Positions 22,646-34,439 of a stretch of 64,000 bases of DNA are shown piece after piece. The notes beneath the pieces are model-generated. The model was not told the origin of the DNA. It ran no database searches and saw only the letters and a list, made by a program, of their open reading frames with translations. A program made the translations under genes and the position numbers. How positions within the stretch are numbered: position 1 is the stretch's first letter; each line of letters begins with the position of its first letter. Source of the DNA: Oxytricha trifallax. Taxonomy: Eukaryota; Ciliophora; Spirotrichea; Sporadotrichida; Oxytrichidae. The stretch covers positions 1 to 64,000 of the forward strand of contig ARYC01003120.1 in the NCBI GenBank assembly GCA_000711775.1, read 5' to 3'.

Positions 22646-23203
22646 GTTAAATTCAAATTTAAATTACTATTATTGATGAGTATTAAATTACTAATTTAAA
22701 GTATAATTGAGCAGGAATTCACCCTTCAGCAATAATGGTTGAGTTTGAAGTTTAGACATCATGTTTATACTATAAATTTTCTAATTTCATGCATAATAAT
22801 TTTATTATTAGCACCAACTTCGAAAAAATTCAGGTTTGTACTAGTACCAATTAGGTTTTGAACGAATTTGGAACTTTTCCATTAAAACCTCATTAGTTTA
22901 AAACTAGGTACTAATTAAGTTTTGGTACTATTAAATTTGTACCAATTAAAATTGAACGGAATTAGTACCAGTACTAATTAAATTAAAAAAAATTTAATTA
23001 GTACTAATTTAATGGAGCTAATTTGATAAAAATGGATCTCCATCTTTGAAGTTTGTTTCATCCTTTTGCCAGGCTTTTTCAACGTATCCTTACCAGGTTG
23101 ACCTCCTATAAGATGCCCATATTAAATACTAAGATTTTAAATAATAGGATCCAGAAGTCTATAAATTATAATTCGGAATTCATTTATAGGAATAGGAACA
23201 AAG
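22646..23203. promoter_or_regulatory. E1 central divergent intergenic region with GGTACTAATT iterons
   Basis: Between the divergent kinase (start 22645) and 22-kDa-type (start 23204) genes. Several direct and inverted copies of (G)GTACTAATTAA and its complement occur at about 22838-23010, and the same array is present in Y at 180-360. Likely promoter or binding-site region; function inferred from its position and its conservation between copies. Confidence 0.5.
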
Positions 23204-23993
23204 ATGGAATCACTCATTGATCAAATGAAAAGAGTTGAGGCTCAAGAAATTATCTCAAGATTTAGAAGCAAGGAAGATCTCTATCGATACCTCACTAAAC
23301 ATGGAAAGCATGCAGCATATACTTACTTATATACTATAGTGGAATTATTCCTTCCCACGATGGAAGGTACCAAAATTTCATTCATAAAAGCTACACTCTG
23401 TGATGATAAGAATGCCTTCAAAAACAATGAAATTAAGTTGATAGAAATACTAAACTACATAGAGATTTCAGTCACTAATCTCTACGAGGATGCAATGAAA
23501 CATGAAGAGTTGGAAGTTTATCTTCCTACCAAGAAACAACTCTCTAACAATCTTACATAAAGGAGCTTCTTTTTTGGTTTTCTTGGCACTTTAAGAGAGA
23601 GTTATCTCAGAGTGATCATTGAAGAAGCTCACAAGAAACGCTACTCTATTTCTCCTGAAGATTAAAAGAAGCAATGCATACTAATAAGCGAGACCTGGCT
23701 TGCGAAGCTTAAGAAGCACCCATACCTCTCTAGTAAGCTTTGACTCATAACTTTTTAGGGAAACCTGGAACTGGTATATTCCTAATGAAAGAACATGTAA
23801 AGGTTCACAGAGAGAGAAAGTCATAGACAATCATGAAGTGAGCAAGAGACTTTATAAAGACTTTTAAAAGCCAGATGAAACGAACATAGATGCAGGAGCT
23901 GGCACTAACAGAAGAAATATGGGCCCAAGCAAGCCTTAAGAAGAGGAGAAGAAGGAGAAGCCTAATCTCTTTCTGGGTTAATTTAATATGTGA
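23204..23993 (+). pseudogene. TBE 22-kDa-type gene, E1 copy
   Basis: ATG 23204 begins MESLIDQMKRVEAQEIISRF and runs without interruption past residue 118 because its Gln codons are few. A 26-nt intron lies at 23733-23758. After it the region before the conserved NIDAGAGT motif is one base shorter than in copy Y and hits TGA; the tail then reads in another frame to TGA 23991-23993. Apart from that shift the copy is well preserved. Confidence 0.8.
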
Positions 23994-23999
23994 ACTTAT

Positions 24000-25074
24000 T
24001 CATTCATTTAAATCTAAAACTTATTTATAAACATTCATTCTTCCTTCTCTCGCACAAACTGTTGTCTTATCTATGCTTACTCTCTTGCAGCTACTGTGAA
24101 TCAAGTCTACTGTATTTATAGGAAAATCATGCATTAGGTGATACAGCAGCAGTTTTTTACAGTGAGTCTTTATTTACCTCCAATAGAATTCTACTACTCC
24201 ATTAATAAAGGAGTTATGTTTAACTCTTCATAAGATTTCTTAGAATCCTTTTTCTTATGAACTAAGAGGTTGTCAACAAACATGATAATATCTTAATCAT
24301 CGTATTTATCACTTAGCTTATGTAAGAGCTCTATATACTGCTCTCGCTTAATAGAGCTAGAATGAATGACATAACTTTCAAAGAATGAATCTTCGCTGAT
24401 GCTAGCTAAATTGCATGGGTGAAAACCTTCACCTTTTATAAATTCTTTTTTTTTTTTGTTTGTTCATAAACTTGTTAAAATGTTATCATACTTCTTGTAC
24501 CATTACTTATTAATAAAGGTGTTGAAGGTAAACACAGCTTCATTAGTGTGTATAAACTTGATGTTATTGTCAATAGCCCTCTGCATTTAATCATATATAT
24601 AGTTTAAATTATTACTATAAAATGGCACTGTAAAATCAATCACTCTCTTCATTCTGTTGACAGTCTTGAAAGTAATACAATTTCTTCTATAAATATTAGC
24701 TATAGTTTAAGGCGAGATACGCATGTCAGGAAACTTGAGATGAAACACCACAGCTCGCTAGTCAAGTAGAGAGTGTGCCCAATACTTCAATGTCTTCGAG
24801 TCGCAGATCTAGTCAATATGGTGCTGTGAGAACTTTTATTTTCTAGCTGGATGTTTTCAAGTGCCTGAGTTATAATGCTAAACAGCTTACATGCAATGAT
24901 ACCTAATATTTGAAGCACTCTTGCATTGGAGCTTTGCAATAGCTGCATAATTAAGCACTGATTTGACTTAGTCATTATTAATACTCGAACCATACCTAAG
25001 CTTAGCTTAAGCAATAAATCTAAATATTTTTCATCATAAATAGAACCTTAATTTCGCTAATTTCAATTTCTCAT
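24000..25074 (-). pseudogene. TBE transposase, E1 copy
   Basis: Starts at ATG 25074 as MRN, and codon 4 is TGA where copy Y has AGA. A six-base repeat insertion near 25000 and several frame changes follow, plus a T-rich insertion at about 24445-24475. Segments matching the E2 catalytic blocks are recognisable in shifted frames. The stop region (TCA 24000-24002) lies 6 bp from the 22-kDa-type stop, as in E2. Non-functional. Confidence 0.8.
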
Positions 25075-25171
25075 TTTGCAAATTAACCTTATTTCTCTAC
25101 TAACCCCAATAAGACCACAACTATACCCTACAAATAAAAGCACTTATAAACCTTATTAAGGGGTTTTGAGT

Positions 25172-26900
25172 GTAGTACATTAATTTTAATTCCATTTCAT
25201 CAATATTTTTATTAGTTTGTATTTACAAGATGAGTAATATTCCTTGTCTAAGTCCATTAGTTTATTAATTCCACTTTTGTTACCTTATCGCCGAAATTCT
25301 CATTTAATGGTTCTAATATTCTAATCATGTTGATTAGTGATTAAAATTTTCAATAATACCATTTAGATATTTTCCAGTTTTCAACAATTCAGTCTTATTT
25401 TCTAAAATTTTATTATGATAATTTCTGAACATTTAAACTTTAATTTTAATTATTAGTTATAAGATTGGTATTATTACTTCTTTTTATAGGCCAGATTTAT
25501 AATTGTCAACAAAATTAATATGCTTTCTTTGAAAAGTTATGGGATCATTACCGTATTTAACAACTCTGCAATTTAATAAAGCTGATTAACTTGAGTATTT
25601 TTTATAATTAAGATTTGAATTTTCTGCCAAGACCATCAAAGAATATTGCAAAATTAAAATTTCAATCTCATATCATCATTTCAACATATCTCTTTTCATA
25701 TGGAATTCCCCGTTTACATAATCCTTCTTCTTAATTTCATTTGAATGAACCCCAAACCTTTTACTTCTTATTTTTCTTTAACAAGTTTGTCATAAAATTC
25801 AACTTAATTTCTCTTTGCTAGTTCTCCCATTTACATCCATACTTCATGAATGTTAAGTCTTTTTATTTTGGTAAAGTCAATCACTTTAACTAGTTAGTAA
25901 ATCACTTAGGTAATTAGAAGTCATTCCCTTTAAATTAATAAGTTTTTTTCTTGACATTCAATTTAAAACAATATCCCATTTGTCTTATTAATTCCTTCAA
26001 CCGTAATTTTGTGTATCTGATAATGATTTTAAATTAATGGTTATCATTGTGAGATTATTCTCGAAGTTTCTTTTTATATAAATAATTTAAATTAGTGTTA
26101 ATGTCGTATTTACCATAAATCTTAGAATTTAAATTTATATTTTAATGCACATTATATAAAAATCTAAAATCAGTTTTGATCTGTTGTTCTGAGTAGGAAT
26201 CCACAAATTATGGGTTTTTATTATAAAATTTAGTAAAATAATTCTATTTTATATGAGGCTATTTCATTCAAGGAATAGTTAATTAGTTTATGTCCAACTC
26301 ATTAGATCTTTGGATTAAATGTATGTGTATGTAAGAAATAACCATTTAAATGATTGAACATCCCTAAGATATTCATGTTAATGATAAAATTATGATATAA
26401 ATATTATACAAAGATATATAACTACAACTTTAGATAAAGGAAAGAATATTTATAATAGTTATAATCAATTATGATAAGTGGCTGATTTTGTCGTAAATGG
26501 CCAAAATCATTTAAATTCTTTAAATTAATATAAAACTATTAAGTTATAATTTACATAGGATAAATCATTTTTATTTTCATTATGATAATTTATTATTTTT
26601 TGGTTAGTTCTTTTTTTAATGTATTCTATTCTGAAGTCTTTCCTTGATAATGACTTATTTGATTAACATTTCTGGGCATATCTTTTGAACCCAAATATTA
26701 TTCTTATCTGTCCTTCTTTTATTCTTTCTTATAGGAATTGTTTCTACATTTACTGCTAGTTTATAGAATACCATTTCTTGTCCTTGTTTTTTTAAACTTC
26801 AATGGTAAAAGGAAATATAGAATCTCAAACAGTTGCATACTTTAATGTCTTAGTTAGCCTCAATCACATTTTATCATTAACCACCATGAATTCATGCTTT
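25172..26900 (-). CDS. Gene tract interrupted by TBE E1, upstream part
   Basis: Reverse-strand ciliate-code frames: about 26885-26640 (Gln/Lys-rich, containing WYSINQQQMQKQFLQ and, later, ITFGFKRYAQKC-like sequence with one isoleucine more), 25860-25700 (KRLNIHEVWMQMGELAKRN), then a stretch of about 130 codons from about 25680 to 25330 (YEIEILILQYSLMVLAENSN and on), and 25310-25180. Several TGA codons and frame changes separate them. It ends at the right border of E1, and similar sequence on the same strand resumes at 16895. Family not recognised. 25870-26640 between tracts is AT-rich and unassigned. Confidence 0.45.
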
Positions 26901-27334
26901 TAATATAAACAATATACTATCAACTTAATTTTGATTTACAACTCTTTTTTTTAATGAATTTACTTAAAATAAATTAATAGCTATATTTTAAAATTCTTTA
27001 TGTTGAACAAAGTCCAAAGGTGTTTACTGTTTATGTCTTCATTCGTTTTTTCTTATCATATAATTTTGTCTTTCATAATTTTTCATAAGAACGTTGCCTA
27101 TCTATTGCAATTTGAGTTGATTCTTGATCTTACTACTGTATAATAATGAATATATAAGCTATCTTATAGATAATTCTTGAATATATTTTAATTATTATAA
27201 ACTCAAAGCCATTGAAGATTTTGATTCTTAATATAGCTCCCATTCTATAAATAGTTGATTTATATTCTTACAGTTTACGCCATTCAATATCGTACTAACT
27301 ATAGTTGATTCTGTCAGAAAACTTTTTGCGGAAA

Positions 27335-27574
27335 ATGAAAGTAGACTACACCTCCTTCCTCCACACTCTGGACTTCTCATTCCAAACTTTTGTTTCAGGT
27401 CAACATGAGTCCTATGTGAATTACTATTTTTGCGACTATGGCTATAATGTCTGTACTAACAATTCTCTCTCTGTACTTTAATTCTATTTTTCCCCAAGCA
27501 TTTTTTACTATTTTTTTAGTTAGTATTGCCCACTTGAAACTCTATAAAAAATACCAATAAACTTAAGTAACTGA
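27335..27574 (+). CDS. Small ciliate-code ORF rich in Tyr, Phe and Cys
   Basis: Open from ATG 27335 (MKVDYTSFLHTLDFSFQTFV) to TGA 27572-27574, 79 residues, in a local GC-richer island. Five Cys occur. The second half is hydrophobic and T-rich and less convincing. No family recognised. The flanking spacers 26900-27330 and 27575-28585 are AT-rich with no supported gene. Confidence 0.35.
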
Positions 27575-28585
27575 ATCAAATATATAAATTATGCAAATTA
27601 TAACTTCCCTTTAAATTAAGAGTAAATTATTAAACTTACAAATATATAAGCAGTTATTATATAGCCCTATATTTATTCAATAAGTACAGTATGAAAGAAG
27701 TCTATAATTACTTTATGATTAATTTGCTGTTTACACAAGTTGCGCTGCCCTTTTTTAAATTAAAATTAAATTGTCGTAATAATGAACATTTACTTATTTA
27801 TTTAATATGTATATAAACATCGCAACTTGAGGTTTTGGTATAAAGTTATGTTATTTGTATGTTAAATTATAAACTCTCCATTAAACTCACATTATCTTAA
27901 TTCATTAATTAAATAGTTATTATTTTTTTACATCAAAAGCACTGTTAACTTCTTACAAGGTTAGTAAATTTCATATTGTTTTCATTATAAATTTCTCAAG
28001 TAAATATCATTACAGGCTCCAAAACTAGCTTGTTTAATTTATTAATAAATTTGTTAGAGGTAAAATAGTCAATTATAACATAAATAGATTTTTAAATATT
28101 AAGAGTTTTACAAAATAATGCAATAAAGTTTCTGAATAATTGAAGAAAATATTGTATATTCTTAATATGTGTCCATAATAAGAATTTAATGAAGCCATGT
28201 TAAGAATTTAATGAAGTATTAAACCAAAATAATTTGAAGCGAAAATGAATCAAAAATATTAAAGCAAAAAGCCAAATAATATTTTTTAATTAAAGGCCCT
28301 TTTGGTTTAATTTTGATACATTTATTAAATATTTTATCTTATATAAGCATTTACATTTTAAAATTATTGTTTTATTGTATAAAACTTTTGATTAATATAG
28401 CTAGCTCTCATAAATTGTAATCTTCTCCTTGATGTTCAAGTAAACTAATCAGAAATAATAATCAAATTAGTGAGTACCTTATCATTATCTTAATTCTTCT
28501 TAGTAAAGTAGAGTAACGATGCTATCGACTTTATTTATGGAAAGTTCTAATAAAGTTTCATAATAAAAGAATCTATGGCTAGAAA

Positions 28586-29084
28586 ATGTTCAGGAACTCA
28601 AAAAACATACCAAGAGAGAGAAATGACTCTTACTATGAAGAAGACAATTATGAGTTAATCATTATTCGTGAGGATACAGTCAAGAATCTAGAGAGTGAAG
28701 CATTCATTATAAATAATTATTATACTTCTTTAATAACTAAATTTAAACAATGAGATAGGGACTATTAATGTGCTTAAATTAAAATCAAAGCCACAATAAC
28801 AAAAGAAGTAAAGGTAGAATTATATAGACCAGAGTCTTCTTGAAACTGATAGTGGAGTCAGTAGATCATAGGTCAAAGATATAATGAACGAAGGTGTATC
28901 ACTGCTTACATCTCTTACTGAAGTCTTGTTGAATTTTCGAACCTACTAACAAAATATTAAGTTAAGATTTAGTATCAGGATTATTTTGAAGTGGTGCATA
29001 ATTCTAGAAAAGACTTTCTCGATACAATTTAATTCAAAGGAGTATTGTGTATTAAAGATTAATTTTCACCCATAAATTATCTGA
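28586..29084 (+). pseudogene. Ciliate-code gene remnant, unrecognised
   Basis: ATG 28586 begins MFRNSKNIPRERNDSYYEED. The frame meets TGA at 28751-28753 in a context where Trp (KQ-W-DRDYQ) would fit, then continues to TGA 28841-28843. A second frame from about 28850 to 29084 (SGVSRSQVKDIMNEGVSLLT) carries on with protein-like composition. Either a decayed gene or one with a short intron. Converges on the reverse gene at 29.4-30.2 kb; 29085-29435 is unassigned. Confidence 0.45.
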
Positions 29085-29439
29085 TTTAATCTTACACAGC
29101 TCTGCTATGGCGAATGCACTAATAGTCCCAGAATGATGCAACTTGAGTATCTTGTTTATCAACGTTAAATATTCTAACTAATCTAAAAATCTATCATGTT
29201 GACTGAAAATAAGTCTGATAATGTAACATTTAGGTTACTACAGTTGTTTACCCTAACAATAACATCTTAAGTCTTAAGGATTATCAATAATTTGTTTATG
29301 ATGCATTTGGAGCATCTTGGATTCCATGTTTAAAACAAGTTTGAAATGGTTATAAGATTACATCGACTTTAAAAATTCTCTTTAAAAACTATGTAATTTT
29401 TATGATGAAGTTATGAAGCTATAATTATTGTTCTAGTAT

Positions 29440-30210
29440 ATTATGAGATCACCTTTGATTCATCTTACATTTAATTGTTTTAATTTCCTTATATTTGATA
29501 CTAATTTCTCCATAGATATTATAATGATGAGAAACAGCGAGATAGAATATTGATATCTTTTATTTTGCAGCATTGTCTTGCTCTCAAAAGAAATAACCTT
29601 TTGTTTATCTATCATTAAAGAGTATGAATGTTTTTTAATTATTCTGAATGAGATTTAGCTCTTGTAAGCTTAACTTTATTTATATCATTTGGTTATTCAG
29701 TTAATCGGTAGTAAACATTAATTTAATTTGTTATACCAGGAATATTGGGTATTTTCCTGTGATTTTCCAAGATTTTGTTTTTTAAATATGGAGATGAAGT
29801 TATTTTAGAATTTCTCCTTATGCCTTCACATGAGACTTCTATTAAATTAACTGAATGTTTTGTATAATACTTTATAAAAATTATTTAACACTTTAAGAAA
29901 AATAGTTATGATTTGGTTGTAATTAGGAACAATATAACTTTAAATAACTATAAAATGATTTCTTCTATTGTTTTATACTATAAGTAAAATTTTGCATTTG
30001 TATTTACAAAATATATTTAATATATATCGTAATATAACATTTATAGTCTACTGTTTTTTATCAATTATATTTATAAGATATATGATTTGCTTATTATACT
30101 TTATCCTTTTTTTATTATCCAAGAATTCAATAATATCTCAGTGTTTATCTGTGAATTCTTTCATTAGCAAATCCTTTTTATATTTCAGATTCCCATCCAA
30201 ACTCTAAAAA
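29440..30210 (-). CDS. Ciliate-code gene tract next to a MITE, unrecognised
   Basis: Reverse tracts: about 30205-30060 (FGWESEIQKGFANERIHRQT, with one TGA), 29855-29625 (EVSCEGIRRNSKITSSPYLK, followed by about 55 more codons without TGA), and 29610-29440. The upstream edge coincides with the target site of the 608-bp palindromic element at 30233, so that insertion may have cut the gene. No family recognised. Confidence 0.45.
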
Positions 30211-30232
30211 AACAAACATTTAATTCAATTAA

Positions 30233-30840
30233 GGGGAGGGGGGCATATCTGAACCAAAGCGACATTATCTGAACCAAAGATTTTTTTTTAGTTTAAATAA
30301 GTTTGCGTAATTGCTCAGGGTCGAAGTAGGGTCAGAAAACACGAAAAAATTATTTTTAGATACAAGAGATTTCTCTGTAGAGTTGAAAACACATAAAACA
30401 AGTATCAGTTTTATCAAAATAACATTAATTTTTATATTTTTTTGTGCAATTTATACTCTTCAAAAATATTATTAAAAATCTTGTTGATAAGTAATCTTAA
30501 AAGATATAATAAGATCAAAATGCTAATTTTAATAATACATGTTATATTCAAGTTATTTATTTGGAAAGATAACTTATCAACAAGATTTTGAATAAGTAAT
30601 ATAGTTATGAAGAGTATAAATTGCACAAAAAAATATAAAAATTAATGTAATTTTATGATAAAACTGAGACTCGTTTTATGTGTTTTCAACTCTACAGAGA
30701 AATCTCTTGTATCTAAAAATAATTTTTTCGTGTTTTCTGACCCTACTTCGACCCTGAGCAATTACGCAAACTTATTTAAACTAAAAAGAAATATCTTTGG
30801 TTCAGATAATGTCTCTTTGGTTCAGATATGCCCCCCCCCC
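30233..30840. mobile_element. 608-bp fold-back MITE-like element
   Basis: Nearly the whole element is an inverted repeat with arms of about 280-290 bp and a short AT-rich centre. The termini are a run of G on the left and a run of 10 C on the right; each end carries two direct copies of ATCTGAACCAAAG in its outer 45 bp. The flanks carry CAATTAA on both sides (30226-30232, and 30840-30846 with one shared C), a likely 7-bp target duplication. No gene inside; apparent ORFs are arm sequence. Confidence 0.85.
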
Positions 30841-31036
30841 AATTAACTAACCTATCATAAATTTTCCATAAAAATTCTGGGGGCTAATCATTTCAAAAAT
30901 ACAAAACGTCTCTTACAAAACCTGAATATATAAAATTTTAGTAGATTTCAGCAGAATCAATCTCTTATCAATGGTTTAATTATATTATTATAAATTATTA
31001 AATAATATATTACTTTTTAGTAATTATAGATATAGA

Positions 31037-31302
31037 TAAAACCCCATAGATCAATTAAGAAGCGAGGATAGGAGTAAAGAACAATTAGATTAAATATTAA
31101 TTATAATTGGCTAATAATATAAATAATTAGGCTAAAATCAAATTAACACACCCTGATTGGATTATTTTATAAGGACAATTAATCGAGCCAATAGTTTTAA
31201 TAATTAGCCCAAACATTATAATTATACGCCAATAATAATTAATTCTTAATTTAATTGTTCTTAACCCCAATTCTCATGTCTTAATTGATCTATGGGGTTT
31301 TA
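31037..31302. mobile_element. 266-bp palindromic MITE-like element with AAAACCCC ends
   Basis: The left end TAAAACCCCATAGATCAATT is repeated inverted at the right end; imperfect arms of about 110 bp continue inward (AAGAACAATTA, TATTGGCTnATAAT motifs). The ends resemble the C4A4 telomere unit of TBE termini but the rest does not. No clear target duplication. Lies 200 bp from the 608-bp element. Confidence 0.7.
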
Positions 31303-31532
31303 TGAAGATTTGTGAAGATGACTAAGCATATTTTTATGATCGTAGTTGTCAAATAACAGTTTAACATCTGGATAAATTTAATATTAAATGACTATAAAAG
31401 CATTCAAATTAATTCAATTAAAAATATTCAAGATCCAAGAATTAGAGTAAATGGAAGATTAATTCAAATAATAATTTATTTATTAATGATACTACTAATA
31501 AAAATAAGATTAAATTGAGGTGGGGACCCCGA

Positions 31533-33643
31533 TCACATATTTTATAATAATAAGTAAGGCCCAATCACTTTTATTAAATTGTGTCTATTTTCAAGACTCT
31601 GAAGCTGCTTCCGTGTCTTCCCTTCCTCTTCCACTTGATGCTTTTGTTTCTCCTCTGCTGGATGATCTAGATTGAAGTCATTTTAGTTAGATTATAATAT
31701 TGTGTGTGCTTATCTCAAATTATCTGACTTTTCAAAGAGAATTCGAGCATGACTAAACCTATTTAATATGGCGCATGTGTCTATTGAAAGGAGAATATAT
31801 TTTTAGTACTAAAAATTACTTCTTCTTACTGAAGTTTCGAATTTAGTAAAAGTCTGATTGAGTATTGTGGCCTTAATAATTATTGTTAATATTAATTACT
31901 AGACTTAGAGCTAATAATTTTTCTTCTAAATTATAATTAATCTCAATTTCTATTGTAGATCTGATCGGGTTGTCGACTTCTTAGTAAAATCTGTTCTGAT
32001 TTAACAAATTAATTTTAATCATTAGCTATGACTTTAAGGTTTCATATTATTTCTTTAGTTTCAATTCTTGTTTCCCATTGATGAATTCATCCTGTTACTG
32101 TATTAGTGTGATATAAATAAGTGAGACTTATTCGTGTTCTTTGACTGTGTCAGAGAGTAGTGGCCTTTGATACTTGCTATGAGTAAGTCTGGTCAAAGTT
32201 GTCTCTAAAATAAGTTTATCTTCATATTTAATATGGGAAGCATGTCACCCCTTTTTAATATATAAATATTTATTTAGTAATTTAAATTTGGGGAAAACAT
32301 CGCTATTATGTTTTGTTAAGCGAGTCTTAAAATTTTCTTGTTTAAATAAAAAATTATAAATTAAGTGGGTATTGCAATCCTTTTAGATAATGTATTGAAT
32401 GGTTATAAAGAGAGTTGAATAACTAGAACCTCATTCCCAATTAAACCCATGTTTTTGGGTGGTTAAATGCTTAAGTCTGTAATTAAAGGGACTTCTCGTT
32501 TAAGTTTGGGCATTATTTACTATAGAGTCCAGAAATCCTATTAGATTGTAGTTTGAGGACTAGGTGAGGAAGACTTAATTTTTCAATAGAAAAAGTATGT
32601 TCTTAGTCTAGTTCTATTAGTTGAATTTAGTGAACAATTAATCTTAGTAGGAGTATGAAAAAGAGGTAGGTATCTCACAATTTTCAATAGTAAATTTTTT
32701 TTAATTTTTACAACTCAAATAAAAACCCTTAGTAATTATCGTATTTTTCAAATTCATCAAGGGACCCAGTTATTAGGTTAAATTAGAAAAATAACTCTAT
32801 CTGTAGGAGTCCCTTTTTGGCTCAGTATTTGATTTTATCACTTCTAGAGGATTTAAATCTTCCAGCAGAGGCCCTATCTATTAATTTGGATAGTGTATTT
32901 TTTGTTTATAGTCATTAATCGTTATACGTAAACTTATTAACTTTATAAGCATAAAATATCGAGATATTTATTAAATTCGAATCTTTAAATATTATATAAT
33001 TATCAAAGAATGTGAATATAATATCTATATTATTATTATCATGATGAGTAGCAAATATCAGCAGAAACGAAGAAAACTAAGAAATAAAAGATTAGTAAAA
33101 TTTGGGATTCTCTATTCTCCATAAATGACTCTTATTCATATATTTCACGATCTAATTTATACTCCAATCAAGCACAATTAATAAAAAATAACCTTATACT
33201 TACTATATATAATTCTACTCTAAATCTTTAGTTATATAACTATAGTAACTTTATTATAATTTATATATATATATATAATTACTACTTTAATATATAAATT
33301 AGTTAAATATAATTAATAATTTAGTTAATTTTCCACTTTTTAAGTTTATTAATCAGTGTTTTAATTCTTCGCTTTGAATATTAGTAATAGTACGTATATA
33401 TTATAGCAATATAAATATCTTTTGTAAAAATGATATTTATAAGAATAATTTATTCTTACTTTTTTATCAATAATTATCTAATAACTTGAGACTTCCCAGA
33501 AGTGTTAAATATGACTCAGGTGCTCTCATTTTAACTCTAAACATGTTAATATATTTCGAATGAGCACTCCTAGCTTGCTTTAATCTTCTTTCCTCATTGC
33601 ATTTGTTATTGAGATTGTCATAGTACATCGGTTTATTCTCCAT
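31533..33643 (-). CDS. Ciliate-code multi-exon gene, unrecognised
   Basis: Begins at ATG 33643 (MENKPMYYDNLNNKCNEERR, open to about 33485). Further tracts: 32890-32690, 32570-32330, and 32200 to the TGA at 31533-31535. In the last, a GT..AAG segment of 28 nt near 31873-31900 can be removed to join two open frames (LLALSL to ATILNQTF). About 110 codons then run to the stop, with a Glu/Lys/Gln-rich, helical-looking C-terminus (AEEKQKHQVEEEGKTRKQL). One TGA occurs near 32825. Family not recognised; the helical character is compatible with a repeat or coiled-coil protein. AT-rich spacers separate the tracts. Confidence 0.5.
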
Positions 33644-33808
33644 ATCATGTGCTTACTATATAGAAATACTGTAAACTGTAATTAAATTAAACTATCGAAT
33701 AAAGAGACTGACTTAGAATGGAATATGTTTGCAAATAAGTATTGAAAGGAGGCTTAATAGTGATCTAATGAAATAAAGAAGTTCAATATATAAATATATC
33801 AATAAAAA

Positions 33809-33810
<2 letters not shown>

Positions 33811-33840
<30 letters not shown>
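33811..33840. repeat. (AT)n microsatellite
   Basis: Fifteen uninterrupted AT units just upstream of the LINE at 34.05 kb. Simple repeat with no inferred function. Confidence 0.9.
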
Positions 33841-33845
<5 letters not shown>

Positions 33846-34439
33846 AGTTATAATATGAAGTTTCTCTAATAAATTATTATTTAAAATGTTTATAATAGGA
33901 AGCAAGAGAGTAATATGAAGGAAAATAATTTAAAGGTTAAGATCAAAGGATTAAAAATATTTGAAGATTATTGACATCAAAGTTTATTTTAAAAAATTAA
34001 AAATAATATAAATAGAAATATAAATTATTAAATAAAAAAGAAAATCAATTGGCAATTTAAAGGCGGGAAAAATGGAACCAGAAAAATATCCAACCAATGA
34101 ACGAAGGAGATTATCAGTCTAAAATAAAGATTAAGGGAAAATAGAGAAAAGAAGTTCACAACAAACATTGGAAAAATACTTTGAAAATTCAAAACCAAAC
34201 TCCTTAAATTTGACATTCCATCACCAAAATGTTTAGTAAGAATATAATAGCTTCAAAAACATAAAAAGAATTTCGGTCAAAAGTGACAATAGCAGACAGC
34301 TCAAGTTTTATCAAACAGTAAGAGAAACTGAAGGATGGATTTGAAGGAATAAGAGATTCACGGAAATAAAGGTCAAAGAGGAGGGAGTAAATTATCAGCA
34401 TTAAAAGGTAACTAAATGCAAAGACAATTTAAATCAAAA

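Larger units (their letters stand above)
16908..25168 (-). mobile_element. TBE transposon E1 (outer), carrying nested TBE E2
   Basis: The left terminus is CAAAACACCAAAACCC at 16908, preceded by ATT; the right terminus is ggggttttg at 25168, followed by AGT, and has lost one C4A4 unit. The flanks are not identical, so either the duplication has decayed or one end is altered. A-type inverted repeats cover roughly 80 bp. Removing E2 (17109-21269) and one ATT leaves about 4.1 kb, the usual TBE length. Genes: zinc-finger/kinase (reverse), 22-kDa-type (forward) and transposase (reverse). All three carry at least one lesion, so this copy is probably inactive. Confidence 0.92.

Noticed and set aside
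30432..30846. ORFs on both strands within the 608-bp palindrome
   Set aside because: They arise from the inverted-repeat arms, have low-complexity composition and no conserved motif.
33811..33840. (AT)15 as a regulatory or origin element
   Set aside because: A plain microsatellite; similar shorter AT runs occur throughout the window.
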